From: Hyphomicrobiales bacterium
GTDB lineage: Bacteria > Pseudomonadota > Alphaproteobacteria > Rhizobiales > Rhizobiaceae
Assembly: GCA_900473745.1 (NCBI GenBank)
Contig: UCMW01000009.1
Location: 168,739-232,738 of the forward strand
Length of the DNA: 64,000 nt
Direction: 5' to 3'
Positions 41,483 to 51,159 of this stretch are shown here, in pieces. Made by a program: the position numbers and the translations under genes. The notes beneath the pieces were generated by a model that made no database searches, was not told the DNA's origin, and was given only the letters and a program-made list of their open reading frames with translations. Each line of letters starts with the position of its first letter. The stretch's first letter is position 1.

Positions 41483-42946
41483 ATGAAAGCTCAACCGCAA
41501 GCCTCCCACTTCATTGACGGGGAGTATGTCGAGGATACCGACGGCACCGTCATCGAGAGCATCTATCCCGCCACGGGCGAAGTGATCGCCCGGCTGCATG
41601 CGGCGACGCCTGCGATTGTCGAGAAGGCGATTGCGTCGGCCAAGCGGGCGCAGAAGGAATGGGCGTCCTGGGGCCCGGCGGCACGTGGACGCGTGTTGAA
41701 AAAGGCCGCCGAAATCATGCGCGAGCGCAATCGCGAGCTTTCCGAACTCGAGACGCTCGACACCGGCAAGCCGATCCAGGAGACGATCGTCGCTGACCCC
41801 ACCTCGGGTGCCGACAGTTTCGAATTCTTCGGCGGCATCATCGCGACCGCGATGAACGGTAGCCAGATCCCGCTGGGTGGCGACTGGGCCTATACCAAGC
41901 GCGTGCCGCTCGGCGTGGTCGTCGGCATCGGTGCCTGGAACTATCCGCAGCAGATCGCCTGCTGGAAGGGCGCGCCGGCGCTCGCCGCCGGCAATGCCAT
42001 GGTGTTCAAGCCGTCGGAAGTGACGCCGCTCGGGGCGCTCAAGATCGCCGAGATCCTAATAGAGGCCGGTGCGCCGAAGGGCGTCTACAATGTCATCCAG
42101 GGGGACCGGGAGACCGGGCCGCTGCTCGTTTCGCATCCCGATGTTGCCAAGGTGTCGTTGACCGGCTCCGTGCCGACGGGGCGCAAGGTGGCAGGGGCTG
42201 CGGCCTCCCAGCTCAAGCATGTCACCATGGAGCTCGGCGGCAAATCGCCGATCGTCGTCTTCGACGATGCCGATATCGACAGTGCGATCTCGGGCGCCAT
42301 GCTCGGGAACTTCTATTCCACGGGCCAGGTCTGCTCGAACGGCACGCGCGTCTTCGTGCACACGGCGATCAAGGAGACCTTCTTGTCGCGGCTGAAGACC
42401 CGCACGGAAGCGATCCTGATCGGCGATCCGCAGGACGAGGCCACCCAGATGGGGCCGATGGTCTCGCTCGCGCAGCGCGAGAAGGTCCTCTCCTATATCG
42501 ACAAGGGCAAGGCGGAGGGCGCGACCCTCGTCACCGGCGGCGGCATTCCGAACAGCGTCACCGGTGAAGGTTTCTATATCCAGCCAACCATCTTTGCCGA
42601 TGTCACCGACGACATGACCATCGCGCGGGAAGAGATCTTCGGGCCTGTGATGTGCGTGCTCGATTTCGAGGACGAGGCGGAGGTGATCGAACGGGCGAAT
42701 GCCACCGAATTCGGCCTGTCCGCCGGTGTGTTCACCGCAGATTTCTCGCGTGCGCATCGCGTGGTCGATCAGCTGGAGGCCGGAACCCTCTGGATCAACA
42801 CCTATAATCTCTGCCCGGTCGAGATCCCCTTCGGCGGTTCCAAGCAATCAGGCTTCGGCCGCGAGAATTCGGCTGCGGCGCTGGAGCATTATTCGGAGCT
42901 GAAGACGGTTTACGTCGGCATGGGCAAGTGCGAGGCGCCGTATTGA
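41483..42946 (+). CDS. betB: Betaine aldehyde dehydrogenase
   Basis: The product is 487 residues, normal for BetB. Hallmarks are the NAD loop [15 protein letters not shown] [13 protein letters not shown], the Glu in [17 protein letters not shown], and the catalytic Cys in [12 protein letters not shown]. It oxidises betaine aldehyde to glycine betaine with NAD+ in the cytosol. The sequence starts [15 protein letters not shown], typical of rhizobial BetB. A GGAGACAGGA site precedes the ATG. It lies between betI and betA. The choline-sulfatase gene betC, usual in rhizobial bet operons, is absent here. Confidence 0.95.
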   Translation: MKAQPQASHFIDGEYVEDTDGTVIESIYPATGEVIARLHAATPAIVEKAIASAKRAQKEWASWGPAARGRVLKKAAEIMRERNRELSELETLDTGKPIQETIVADPTSGADSFEFFGGIIATAMNGSQIPLGGDWAYTKRVPLGVVVGIGAWNYPQQIACWKGAPALAAGNAMVFKPSEVTPLGALKIAEILIEAGAPKGVYNVIQGDRETGPLLVSHPDVAKVSLTGSVPTGRKVAGAAASQLKHVTMELGGKSPIVVFDDADIDSAISGAMLGNFYSTGQVCSNGTRVFVHTAIKETFLSRLKTRTEAILIGDPQDEATQMGPMVSLAQREKVLSYIDKGKAEGATLVTGGGIPNSVTGEGFYIQPTIFADVTDDMTIAREEIFGPVMCVLDFEDEAEVIERANATEFGLSAGVFTADFSRAHRVVDQLEAGTLWINTYNLCPVEIPFGGSKQSGFGRENSAAALEHYSELKTVYVGMGKCEAPY

Positions 42947-42960
42947 TCTGACGTCACGAC

Positions 42961-42980
42961 ACCTCCCCTGTGGGGGAGGT
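42961..42980. terminator. GC-rich hairpin between betB and betA
   Basis: ACCTCCCC (42961-42968) and GGGGAGGT (42973-42980) form an 8-bp stem with a 4-base loop. No T-run follows, so it may modulate betA expression or be a small repeat of the same type as at 41.4 kb. Confidence 0.5.
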
Positions 42981-43023
42981 CGGGGGACTTCACCACAATT
43001 CCGAGGCTGGGATTTTTACCACA

Positions 43024-44676
43024 ATGAACCAGGCAGACTTCATCATCATCGGTTCCGGCTCGGCCGGTTCGGCTATGGCATACCGTCTCTCGGAAGACGG
43101 CAAGCACACCGTCATGGTGCTGGAATATGGCGGGTCGGATATCGGGCCGTTCATCCAGATGCCGGCGGCACTCGCCTGGCCGATGAGCATGAAGCGTTAC
43201 AACTGGGGTTATCTCTCCGAGCGCGAGCCGAACCTCAACAACCGGCGGATCACCGCACCGCGCGGAAAGGTGATCGGCGGCTCGTCCTCGATCAACGGCA
43301 TGGTCTATGTGCGCGGGTCGGCCGAGGATTTCGACGGCTGGGAGGAAAGCGGGGCCAAAGGCTGGGGTTATGCCGACGTGCTTCCCTATTTCAAGCGGAT
43401 GGAGAATTCGCATGGCGGCCAGGAGGGCTGGCGCGGCACGGACGGGCCGCTGCATGTCCAGCGCGGGCCGGCGAAGAACCCCCTGGTGCGCGCCTTTGTC
43501 GAGGCGGGCAAGCAAGCCGGTTTCGAGACGACCGAGGACTATAACGGCGAGAAGCAGGAAGGCTTCGGACTGATGGAGCAGACCATCTGGCGCTCGCGCC
43601 GCTGGTCTGCGGCAAACGCCTATCTGAAGCCGGCGATGAAGCGGCCGAATGTCGAGCTGGTGCGCTGCTTCGCCCGCAAGATCGTCATCGAGAACGGCCG
43701 TGCCGTCGGCGTCGAGATCGAGCGCAATGGCAGAATAGAGGTGGTGAAGGCCAATCGCGAGGTGATCGTTTCGGCCTCCTCCTTCAACTCGCCGAAGCTG
43801 CTCATGCTGTCCGGCATCGGCCCGGCTGCGCATCTGAAGGCGATGGGCATCGAGGTGAAGGTCGATCGCCCGGGTGTCGGCGCCAATCTGATGGACCATA
43901 TGGAATTCTACTTTCAGCAGGTCTCTCTCAAACCCGTCTCGCTCTATTCCTGGCTGCCCTGGTTCTGGCAGGGTGTGGCCGGCGCGCAGTGGCTGTTTTC
44001 CGGCCGCGGGCTCGGCGGCTCGAACCAGTTCGAATCCTGTGCCTTCGTGCGCTCGGCGCCGGGCGTCAAGCAGCCGGACATCCAGTTCCACTTTCTGCCC
44101 GTCGCCATTTCCTATGACGGAAAGGCGGCCGCCAAGAGCCACGGCTTCCAGGTCCATGTCGGCTACAATCATTCGAAATCGCGCGGCTCGGTGACCCTTG
44201 CCTCGCCCGATCCGATGGCCGATCCGGTGATCAAGTTCAACTATATGAGCCATGAGGAAGACTGGGTGAAATTCCGCCACTGCGTGCGCCTGACCCGCGA
44301 GATCTTCGGCCAGAAGGCCTTCGATGCCTTCCGCGGTCCGGAAATCCAGCCGGGTGAAGGGGTGCAGACGGACGACCAGATCGATGCCTTCCTGCGGGAA
44401 CATCTGGAGAGCGCCTATCATCCTTGTGGCACATCGAAGATGGGATCGAAGGACGATCCAATGGCGGTCGTGGATCCGGAATGCCGGGTGATCGGGGTGG
44501 AAGGCCTGCGCGTCGCGGACTCATCCATCTTCCCGAAGCTGACCTATGGCAATCTCAACGGCCCATCGATCATGACCGGCGAGAAGGCGGCCGATCATAT
44601 TCTCGGCAAGCAACCCCTGCCCCGCAGCAATCAGGAACCATGGATCAACCCGCGCTGGGAAGTCAGCGACCGCTGA
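43024..44676 (+). CDS. betA: Choline dehydrogenase
   Basis: The product is about 550 residues. It is a GMC-family flavoprotein: FAD loop [20 protein letters not shown] at the N-terminus, signature 1 near [20 protein letters not shown], signature 2 [13 protein letters not shown] and the catalytic end HPCGTSKMG. It oxidises choline to betaine aldehyde, coupling to the membrane electron chain. Together with BetB it makes the osmoprotectant glycine betaine or feeds catabolism. No strong ribosome site precedes the ATG at 43024. Confidence 0.95.
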   Translation: MNQADFIIIGSGSAGSAMAYRLSEDGKHTVMVLEYGGSDIGPFIQMPAALAWPMSMKRYNWGYLSEREPNLNNRRITAPRGKVIGGSSSINGMVYVRGSAEDFDGWEESGAKGWGYADVLPYFKRMENSHGGQEGWRGTDGPLHVQRGPAKNPLVRAFVEAGKQAGFETTEDYNGEKQEGFGLMEQTIWRSRRWSAANAYLKPAMKRPNVELVRCFARKIVIENGRAVGVEIERNGRIEVVKANREVIVSASSFNSPKLLMLSGIGPAAHLKAMGIEVKVDRPGVGANLMDHMEFYFQQVSLKPVSLYSWLPWFWQGVAGAQWLFSGRGLGGSNQFESCAFVRSAPGVKQPDIQFHFLPVAISYDGKAAAKSHGFQVHVGYNHSKSRGSVTLASPDPMADPVIKFNYMSHEEDWVKFRHCVRLTREIFGQKAFDAFRGPEIQPGEGVQTDDQIDAFLREHLESAYHPCGTSKMGSKDDPMAVVDPECRVIGVEGLRVADSSIFPKLTYGNLNGPSIMTGEKAADHILGKQPLPRSNQEPWINPRWEVSDR

Positions 44677-44683
44677 TAGGAGA

Positions 44684-44716
44684 CAGGTTGTATTTCAGCC
44701 CGGTAATTGCAACCTG
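44684..44716 (+). terminator. Hairpin after betA
   Basis: CAGGTTG (44684-44690) and CAACCTG (44710-44716) are exact inverted repeats with a 19-base loop. It lies between betA and the subtilase gene and may separate the two transcription units. There is no T-run. Confidence 0.35.
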
Positions 44717-44766
44717 AGATATTTCTGATAGTCTTGCTCCCGGTCAGGTTTGGGGGCAACTGATTC

Positions 44767-46236
44767 ATGGGCAAGTCACGAGACTTCGGGGACGTCGGTG
44801 CATTTCTGCTAAAGCTGGACCGTCAGATGTTCACCTGGAAACGTCGGGCGACCGGACATAGGGGCGCCAAGCGCCACGCCCGGGAACTCAGGAGACGCTG
44901 GATACGCGGTTACAAGCGTAAAACGGGGATGACGCGCCTGCCTCAGGTCGCCAGAACTCAAAGCATTGGCGACTTGTGGTTCAAGCCGGATGTGGAACGC
45001 GCTTTGCTGGTGCTGATGCCGACGCGGGAACGGACGAACGGCCCTGTGGGACGGAAGGCAGCGAAGGCTCTCCTGTATGAGTCCACGTCCATCAGCCTAG
45101 GCGTCGATCTGCTCAATGCAGCCAACAGCGGGGGCGGCGCAATACCGGCTGTCGCCGAGGCGCAGTTTGGAGCCTTTACCCAGATGCGCGGCATCTACCT
45201 CTCCGCACTCGACGCCATGATCTTGCCCGCCCTCCCTGACGAAACGATTGCCAATCTCAAGGAAGCCGGCGCTGTGGTGCTGCAGAATGAAGTAGTTATG
45301 CAGATTGCGCCGACAGAAGAGCATAGCGTCAGTGGCAACACGGATGATTGGCATCTCGACGCCATCGTAGTCAGCGCCGCTCGCAGGAAGGGTCTCACAG
45401 GTCGAGGCGTGACCATCGGCTTCCTGGACACCGGCATTGATGCCGATCATCCCGAATTCGCCGGAAAGCAGGTCATCTTTCAGGACTTCGCACCAGATGG
45501 CTCAAAGAAGAGCAGGAGCGAAGCGAAGGATTACGGCACGCACGGAACGCACGTGGCGGCACTCAGTGCAGGACGCAGCAAAGGCGTGGCGCCAGACGCT
45601 CAGATCGCAATGGCATCGGTGCTGAATACACGAGATTCCAGGCAGAGGATGGTCGGTTACCGCAACCAGGTCGCCGCAGGCCTCAACTGGCTGGCGGTTG
45701 AGGCGCTTGGATCGGGCGAAGGCGTCGATATCGTCAATGCTTCGCTGGGGCAGAATTACGTTCGCGAAGAGTATGAGGTGGCCAGGAATTATGTCGATAG
45801 CGGCATCCTGATCGTGGCGGCCATCGGCAATGACGGGGGTCGTGGTGAAGGCAATCACAGCGCGCCGGGCATGTACGAATGTGCTCTGGCCGTCGGCGCC
45901 GTCGATCGTCACCATACCATCGCGGACTTCAGCGACTGGGGACCGGCGATGCCGGCGTCACAGCCAGCAGTTTACAAACCGGACCTGGTTGCGCCCGGCG
46001 TGCAGGTGAGCAGCGCTTTACCCGGTGGTCGCTATGGATTAATGTCTGGCACGTCGATGGCGTGTCCGATTGTTGCTGGTGTTGCAGCGTTGGCGATCGA
46101 ACAGGATGACTCCTTGCGCGGGGAACCAAAGGGTTTGATCAGGCGTATTCAAGAGTTGACAGCTTCTTTACCTTCGGCGCCCAATAATCTGCCCATGCGA
46201 GGCGGCCGAGGACGGCTTCATCTCGCGAGTATTTGA
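44767..46236 (+). CDS. Subtilisin-like (S8) serine protease, apparently cytosolic
   Basis: The product is 489 residues. The catalytic triad and oxyanion residue are intact: D221 (GFLDTGID), H259 (THGTHVAAL), N355 (AAIGNDG) and S430 (SGTSMACP). There is no signal peptide. Instead residues 20-55 are strikingly basic (RRATGHRGAKRHARELRRRW). Residues 75-180 resemble an I9-like propeptide fold, with a SALDAMILPALPDETIANLK strand-helix and VVLQNEVVMQI before the catalytic domain. The codon use is less GC-rich than its neighbours, with three TTA codons near the end (for example L418 and L425). A small gene follows in the same direction 36 bases later. Recent acquisition and a two-gene module are likely inferences. 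Confidence 0.9.
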   Translation: MGKSRDFGDVGAFLLKLDRQMFTWKRRATGHRGAKRHARELRRRWIRGYKRKTGMTRLPQVARTQSIGDLWFKPDVERALLVLMPTRERTNGPVGRKAAKALLYESTSISLGVDLLNAANSGGGAIPAVAEAQFGAFTQMRGIYLSALDAMILPALPDETIANLKEAGAVVLQNEVVMQIAPTEEHSVSGNTDDWHLDAIVVSAARRKGLTGRGVTIGFLDTGIDADHPEFAGKQVIFQDFAPDGSKKSRSEAKDYGTHGTHVAALSAGRSKGVAPDAQIAMASVLNTRDSRQRMVGYRNQVAAGLNWLAVEALGSGEGVDIVNASLGQNYVREEYEVARNYVDSGILIVAAIGNDGGRGEGNHSAPGMYECALAVGAVDRHHTIADFSDWGPAMPASQPAVYKPDLVAPGVQVSSALPGGRYGLMSGTSMACPIVAGVAALAIEQDDSLRGEPKGLIRRIQELTASLPSAPNNLPMRGGRGRLHLASI

Positions 46237-46272
46237 AGTGGCACGAGTTCGTCTACCCAAAGGGACAAGGAC

Positions 46273-46638
46273 ATGATGAGTGCACAGATGAAAGCATCGG
46301 TCCGTCGATTGGACCCCAGCAAAGACCTTTCTTTCCTGGTCTCTGTTCGAGTGGCAGACGAAAGGGTCGAGAAAGCGCGGGAAGCCGCAACGGCTCGCGA
46401 ACGGCGCTCTCTGCTTTTCGGTCTCTACCAGGAAGTCAAGCAGCCGATCATCGACACCCTGACTGACTACAGTTCCGATGGACTGCGGATCATAAACGAA
46501 CTCACCGGCACCCCGCAGTTGATTGTCGCCGCGCCGGCTGGGGTCTGGGAAAAGCTGATCACGGACGACAGCACACTGCTCGGGAACCCGGACGTGGACA
46601 TGCGTCCGAATGAGGCCACTGCGGTATTGATCGACTGA
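46273..46638 (+). CDS. Small partner of the subtilase, possible inhibitor
   Basis: The product is about 121 residues, soluble and polar. It reads SFLVSVRVADERVEKAREAA and later GTPQLIVAAPAGVWEKLI, a beta-alpha-beta-like alternation that loosely recalls I9 propeptides and stand-alone subtilase inhibitors. The resemblance is weak and seen by eye only. It has no signal and follows the protease with a 36-base gap and its own AAGGAC site. An inhibitor, chaperone or immunity protein for the protease is the simplest reading. A protease regulator or substrate is also possible. Confidence 0.6.
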   Translation: MMSAQMKASVRRLDPSKDLSFLVSVRVADERVEKAREAATARERRSLLFGLYQEVKQPIIDTLTDYSSDGLRIINELTGTPQLIVAAPAGVWEKLITDDSTLLGNPDVDMRPNEATAVLID

Positions 46639-46706
46639 TCGTGCGCCACGCGTCGAGACGCGGGTGTGGTGTAGCCGCGTGGCAGCCACGCCGCTATCAC
46701 AGCAGG

Positions 46707-48119
46707 TCAATGCTCGCTCAGCCGCGCCAGCACCCTGTCCGCCACCAACTCGTAGTTCTCGTCGAAGTGATGGCCGCCGGGGCGGGCGATGAGTTCGATG
46801 CCGTCCTTGACGCGGGCTTCGAGTGCCGGGCAACCGCTGGCTTCCTCATCGAGGCCATAGACGCACTGGATCTTGGCAGCCTCGACACTGGCGAGATGAT
46901 CGATGGGATCGCCATGTTTACCGGCTCCTGCCGCACCCAGCCAGCCGGAGACGGCGATCTCGAAATCGGCCTGGCGGGAGAGCGCCAGAAGCGAGAGCAG
47001 CGTGACGGCGCTGCGGTCGGCTTCGGGCAGTCGCGCGTAGACTTTGGGCAAGAGATTGGCCCCGAAGGAATAGCCGATCAGCACCACCCTCGAGACGCCC
47101 AGGCTCTTCCTGTAGTGGGCGATGATGGCCGAGAGATCGGCGGCCGTCGTCTCAGGCGTCTTCTCGCTCCAGAAGTAGCGCAGGGCATCGACGCCGACGA
47201 CGGGAACGCCTTTTTCGTTCAGCCTGGCTGCGATACGCTGGTCGATATCGCGCCAACCGCCGTCACCAGAGTAGAAGATCGCAACCGTATCGAGGGTCGG
47301 CGTCACCAGGCCTTCCACCAGCGGCAGGTCGAGGGCTGCACCATCAGGACCCAGTCGTTCGGCGAGGCCCGCCGCCTCCGAGGAGAGGACGCGTGCGGGG
47401 CCGCCCGCCCCTTCCGCAATCACCACATCCGCGTGGGTGGCCTGAAGCGACGCTGCATGGGCGCGCGCGTCAGGCTTTGCCACCGAGGAAAACACGATGC
47501 GAACGGGATTGGGCAAGTTGCCGGCGGCCAGACCATAGGCGACGCCGGTGGACGTCTCCAGGCGCGGCGCCGCGGTGCAGAGCGGCTTCGGCAAAGCAAC
47601 GTCCTCGGTCGGATCGATGGCGACGGTCTCGCCGATCGTCTCGGCGAAACTGCCGTTCGGGGTCTGGGCGGCGATGGCGAGTGCCAGCGCCCCGCCTTCA
47701 CCGAAACCGATGATGCGCGGCGGCCGATAGAAATCCGCGGTGTGGCTGCGATGCAGCTGACGGCTCAGGCGTTCGATATCGGCGGGCAGGAAGAGGCAGT
47801 CCCGCTCTGTCTCGCGCGAAAGGGCCGCCCGCCAGGTGCGCAGATCGACGCCGACGCCGATCGCGCCGCCGACGACCACGGTTTCCAGCGCGGCCTGCTC
47901 GGCCATGTCCCAGCCATTGGCATCGGAGATCAGCACGACGACACCGGACATGCTGTCGTCATCCGGGGCGGACATGCGATCCTGGGGCAGGCTGACGATG
48001 CCATCGCTCGTCGCCGTCGCTGGAGGGGCCGCTGCCAGGACCGGAAGAACGAGGATGCCTGACGCCAGCAGCCGGCGCAGGTTGCCGCAATTCGCGATCT
48101 TTGCCCCTATTCCCATCAT
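46707..48119 (-). CDS. acvB: AcvB/VirJ-family protein (lysyl-phosphatidylglycerol hydrolase type)
   Basis: The product is about 470 residues with an N-terminal signal sequence (ILVLPVLAAAPPATA). The C-terminal alpha/beta hydrolase half carries AIFYSGDGGWRDIDQ and the nucleophile elbow VLIGYSFGANLLP, as in AcvB and VirJ. AcvB of Agrobacterium degrades lysyl-phosphatidylglycerol and is required for virulence T-DNA transfer. It starts at an ATGATG overlapping the end of the preceding lpiA-type gene, so the two form the classic lpiA-acvB (atvA) operon used in acid tolerance. Confidence 0.92.
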   Translation of the reverse strand: MMGIGAKIANCGNLRRLLASGILVLPVLAAAPPATATSDGIVSLPQDRMSAPDDDSMSGVVVLISDANGWDMAEQAALETVVVGGAIGVGVDLRTWRAALSRETERDCLFLPADIERLSRQLHRSHTADFYRPPRIIGFGEGGALALAIAAQTPNGSFAETIGETVAIDPTEDVALPKPLCTAAPRLETSTGVAYGLAAGNLPNPVRIVFSSVAKPDARAHAASLQATHADVVIAEGAGGPARVLSSEAAGLAERLGPDGAALDLPLVEGLVTPTLDTVAIFYSGDGGWRDIDQRIAARLNEKGVPVVGVDALRYFWSEKTPETTAADLSAIIAHYRKSLGVSRVVLIGYSFGANLLPKVYARLPEADRSAVTLLSLLALSRQADFEIAVSGWLGAAGAGKHGDPIDHLASVEAAKIQCVYGLDEEASGCPALEARVKDGIELIARPGGHHFDENYELVADRVLARLSEH

Positions 48120-49435
48120 TTGCGCATCAGGCCCTTCAGCCCGCCGCCGATCAGCAGCGTCACGTCGATCAGAGACAGGATCGGGAGGCCCTGGCCGGCG
48201 ACAGCCAGATAGCGAGGCCGCCATTCGGGGTCGAATTTCTCCTTGAAGGCGCGCACGCCACGGAAGTTGTAGAAGCGTTCGCCATGTTCGAAGATCTGGC
48301 GGGCGACGTGGTTCCAGGCCGGCGCACGGCGATGGACGGCAAGCCCGGCGAGCGGCGCCATGCCGAGATTGAGCGTCCGGAACCCCTCGGCCTTCAAGGC
48401 CTCCATGATCTTCACGAAGAGCAGGTCCATCATGCCGCGATGAACGCCCGGCACATGGCGCATCAGGTCGATGAAGGCATCGCCGTCCGATGACGCGGTC
48501 ATCAGGGTGGCAAAGGCGACGATCCGGCCTTCGAGACGGATCACCGCGACCGGCCCGGAGGCGACATAGTCCGGCTCGAAAGTTCCGAGCGAAAAGCCCT
48601 TTTCGCCGGCCTTGTGTGCGGAAAGCCAGGTTTCGGAAACAAGCCGGAGCTCATCGAGCAGCGGCGGCACCGAACCCGCCGGGACGAGTTCGAAGCAAAG
48701 CCCATCCCGTTCGGCACGGTTGATCGAGCGCCTGAGCTTCAACCAGTCGCCACCGGCAAGGCTGAAACGGGTGAGATCGACGACGGCCTGCTCACCGAGC
48801 TTCAGCGCTTGAAGGCCCAACTCGACGGCGACCGGCAGGAAATCGGCAGAGACCTGATAGAAGACGGGACGGCTACGGGTGCGGCGCGCCTCGTCGATGA
48901 ATTTTTCCACGAGTGGCGCCCAGAGATGTTTCGGTCCGACTGGGTCGAACAGCGCCACAAGCGAGCGGCCCCGACGCGCGTACATGACGAACCCCTGGCC
49001 GCAGTCGGACATCAGGATGCGTTTGTCTCCAAGGCGGACGAGACCGGCGCTGGCGTTGTCCTGCTCGGGCAGAAGAGCGATGGCACGGGCGAGATCCCCT
49101 TCCCCCGATCCGTCCTTCCGACGCCGACGCGGCATGCGCACCAGACCGCGCGAGGCAATGACACCGAGCACCATCGACAGGCCCAGCGTGCCCTCGGTCG
49201 CATCGATGCCCTGACGCGCCATGACGAGGCTCCAGCCGAACCGGAATGCGCTCTCCTCTGCAAGGATCGGGCCCAGCAGGGCAAGCATGGCGACGGCGCC
49301 CAGCAGCAGCCCCGTCGGCGGCAGGCGGAGAAGAAGACGCGGAACCAGGGAGATTGCCACATGCGACAGCGGCTTGGGGAGATCAGCGGCGGGCGCGAGC
49401 GCCACCGGATCGGCACCGGACGAAGGAGAAGCCAT
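48116..49435 (-). CDS. Short MprF/LpiA-type lysyl-phosphatidylglycerol synthase
   Basis: The product is about 439 residues. The C-terminal catalytic DUF2156 domain is intact in appearance (SDCGQGFVMYARRGRSLVAL, FYQVSADFLPVAVELGLQ, HRRAPAWNHVARQIFEHGER and FKEKFDPEWRPRYL). Only about two membrane segments precede it (residues 40-65 and 75-100). Full LpiA/MprF proteins have an N-terminal flippase domain and about 850 residues, so this copy lacks that half. It should add lysine to phosphatidylglycerol; translocation would need another protein. It is followed by acvB with an ATGA overlap. The start could be GTG at 49447. Confidence 0.85.
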   Translation of the reverse strand: MASPSSGADPVALAPAADLPKPLSHVAISLVPRLLLRLPPTGLLLGAVAMLALLGPILAEESAFRFGWSLVMARQGIDATEGTLGLSMVLGVIASRGLVRMPRRRRKDGSGEGDLARAIALLPEQDNASAGLVRLGDKRILMSDCGQGFVMYARRGRSLVALFDPVGPKHLWAPLVEKFIDEARRTRSRPVFYQVSADFLPVAVELGLQALKLGEQAVVDLTRFSLAGGDWLKLRRSINRAERDGLCFELVPAGSVPPLLDELRLVSETWLSAHKAGEKGFSLGTFEPDYVASGPVAVIRLEGRIVAFATLMTASSDGDAFIDLMRHVPGVHRGMMDLLFVKIMEALKAEGFRTLNLGMAPLAGLAVHRRAPAWNHVARQIFEHGERFYNFRGVRAFKEKFDPEWRPRYLAVAGQGLPILSLIDVTLLIGGGLKGLMRK

Positions 49436-49646
49436 GAAACGGACCACAGGGTGAAGAGGATCTGACGCTTATTAGCGCATTCGCATTTACCGAAGCTTGT
49501 GCCAGCAACGGGTAAACGCTTCGGTAATGCCGCGCATAAATTGCGCAAGACACCCGAATTCTTCTCCAGTCAAGCTGACGAAACGCAAGCCAGCCCTGCA
49601 GGAATAGCCAGTGTCGCCTGCCCGTCGATCGCCAGGACCAGCCGAA

Positions 49647-50789
49647 TCATCGCTGGCGCAGAACAGTCGCGGCCAGCGAGAAGGGACTGGACACGGTCTG
49701 GGCGGCGGCATCCAGCACAAAGGCCCCGGCATCGCCAAGCGTTGCGACGGCTGCCGGCTTGTTCAATGCGGCGGCCAGTTGCTTCACGTCGAAGAAGCGA
49801 TTGTGGTTGGTCGCGTCGATCGATTCCAGCGAGGAGATGTCGACGATCGTGATGCCGTAGCGCTTCGCCGCTTCCTCGACTTCCGGGCTTCGGGCGTCGA
49901 GGGCACCGACACGCTGGGTGCCGGCCCCGAGGATGCTCGACACCTGGAGGGCGCGATCGTCGGGCGCAACGAGGATGGTGATGGGCGTGCGCATGCGGCC
50001 GATGACATCGAGCTGGGCGGTGAAAACATCCTCGTCGATATCGGGGGCTGCCATGATCACCCGCAAACGGTCGAGCACGTCGCCCTTGCCTTCCAGCCTG
50101 AGCTGTCGAAGCGCCTCGACCGTCAGCCAGCCGCCCATGGAATGGGCGAAGACATCGACCTCGCCCTTTCGCGCCCGCACCATGTCGGACAGAAGGTCGG
50201 CCAGCGCGTCGCGCGAATAGGTGGCGGATTCCTTGTCGGCGACATAGGCCGGCAGGGCGGCAAGAGACGGCCAGGAGAAGAGTACCGGCGTGCCATCGAT
50301 ATTGCTGTCCGTCTTCAGCTGGGCCAGCCGGAAGAGCGATTCCTGGAAATTGTAGTTGTAGCCGTGGACGAAGACGACGGGAGCCGCAGACTCGCGCCTG
50401 CGGACCGCCTGCAGGAGGGCCTCGCGGTCGAGCACGGATTGGGAGACGACGGCAAAATCGGTCTTCGGATCGACCTTGCGGCCCGGCTTCGGCCATTCGA
50501 TCGCGGCTGCCACATGGGTCGGGGGAATGGAGACGTCGAAGCTCGCATAATTGGGCTCGCGGGTCTTGTCCGTGGTGAAGACATTCTTGCCCGGCTCGGC
50601 CCGATCGCGGGTGGTGACCGTGTACAGGGTCTCGACCCGCGTCGGTTGGAAGTCGCCGAGGGCGACGGTACCGAGGGTCTCCGGTCCCGGGCGTCCGGCA
50701 CAGGAAGACAGGAGGCCTGCTGCGACCAGGCCAATGGTGATGGACAAGGCCCTGGACATGCCGGAAGATCCTGACGTGGTGAAACTCAT
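49647..50789 (-). CDS. DUF900-type alpha/beta hydrolase lipoprotein
   Basis: The product is about 380 residues. A hydrophobic signal ends in a lipobox LLSSC near residue 30, so the protein is a lipoprotein. The hydrolase fold has VVFVHGYNYNFQESLFRLAQ and the nucleophile VFAHSMGGWLT. The C-terminal part (IMAAPDIDEDVF, ATNHNRFF) carries a likely acid and His. It may hydrolyse esters or lipids at the envelope. The ATG at 50789 gives the full signal. It lies upstream of, and in line with, the lpiA-acvB pair, but 210 bases away. Confidence 0.82.
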   Translation of the reverse strand: MSFTTSGSSGMSRALSITIGLVAAGLLSSCAGRPGPETLGTVALGDFQPTRVETLYTVTTRDRAEPGKNVFTTDKTREPNYASFDVSIPPTHVAAAIEWPKPGRKVDPKTDFAVVSQSVLDREALLQAVRRRESAAPVVFVHGYNYNFQESLFRLAQLKTDSNIDGTPVLFSWPSLAALPAYVADKESATYSRDALADLLSDMVRARKGEVDVFAHSMGGWLTVEALRQLRLEGKGDVLDRLRVIMAAPDIDEDVFTAQLDVIGRMRTPITILVAPDDRALQVSSILGAGTQRVGALDARSPEVEEAAKRYGITIVDISSLESIDATNHNRFFDVKQLAAALNKPAAVATLGDAGAFVLDAAAQTVSSPFSLAATVLRQR

Positions 50790-50961
50790 TTCCGACCCAT
50801 CCTCGATATGCGACAACCGGTATCCCGCTCGTCATGAGCGGATCGGGCGAGCTATAGCCGGGTGCTCGGCCCCCGCCAAGCTCCCCCGTTCCACGCCTGC
50901 GTCGGATGGCACGAAACCGGAGACGAAATTGAAGCTGCGGCAGGCAAAATCATACAGGTTT

Positions 50962-51022
50962 GGTTATGCATGACCGCCAGAAGATTATTTGCATGCGACG
51001 AAGCCATCTGTAAGCATAACCA
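50962..51022 (+). promoter_or_regulatory. Palindromic sites upstream of the TRAP operon
   Basis: GGTTATGCATGACC (50962-50975) is a palindrome with 12 of 14 positions matching. TGGTTATGC (50961-50969) also pairs perfectly with GCATAACCA (51014-51022), 44 bases on. Repeated half-sites of this kind upstream of a TRAP solute-binding gene suggest a GntR-type regulator encoded elsewhere. The whole 370-base gap before the TRAP genes holds no convincing frame. Confidence 0.5.
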
Positions 51023-51159
51023 TCAAGGGAGAGTTTGCCGGACGGGAGTGAGGAGTCCCATGTTGCGGTCTTTGCATGACCTCACCGTCATGTGTTCGGA
51101 TCGCAGCAGGATCTCAGGTCGGCAGGTTCCCCGCGCTCAACAAGACATGGGAGGAAATC

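Noticed and set aside
42910..44421. A 503-codon open frame antisense to betA
   Set aside because: betA is complete on the plus strand with GMC signatures; the antisense translation has no domain.
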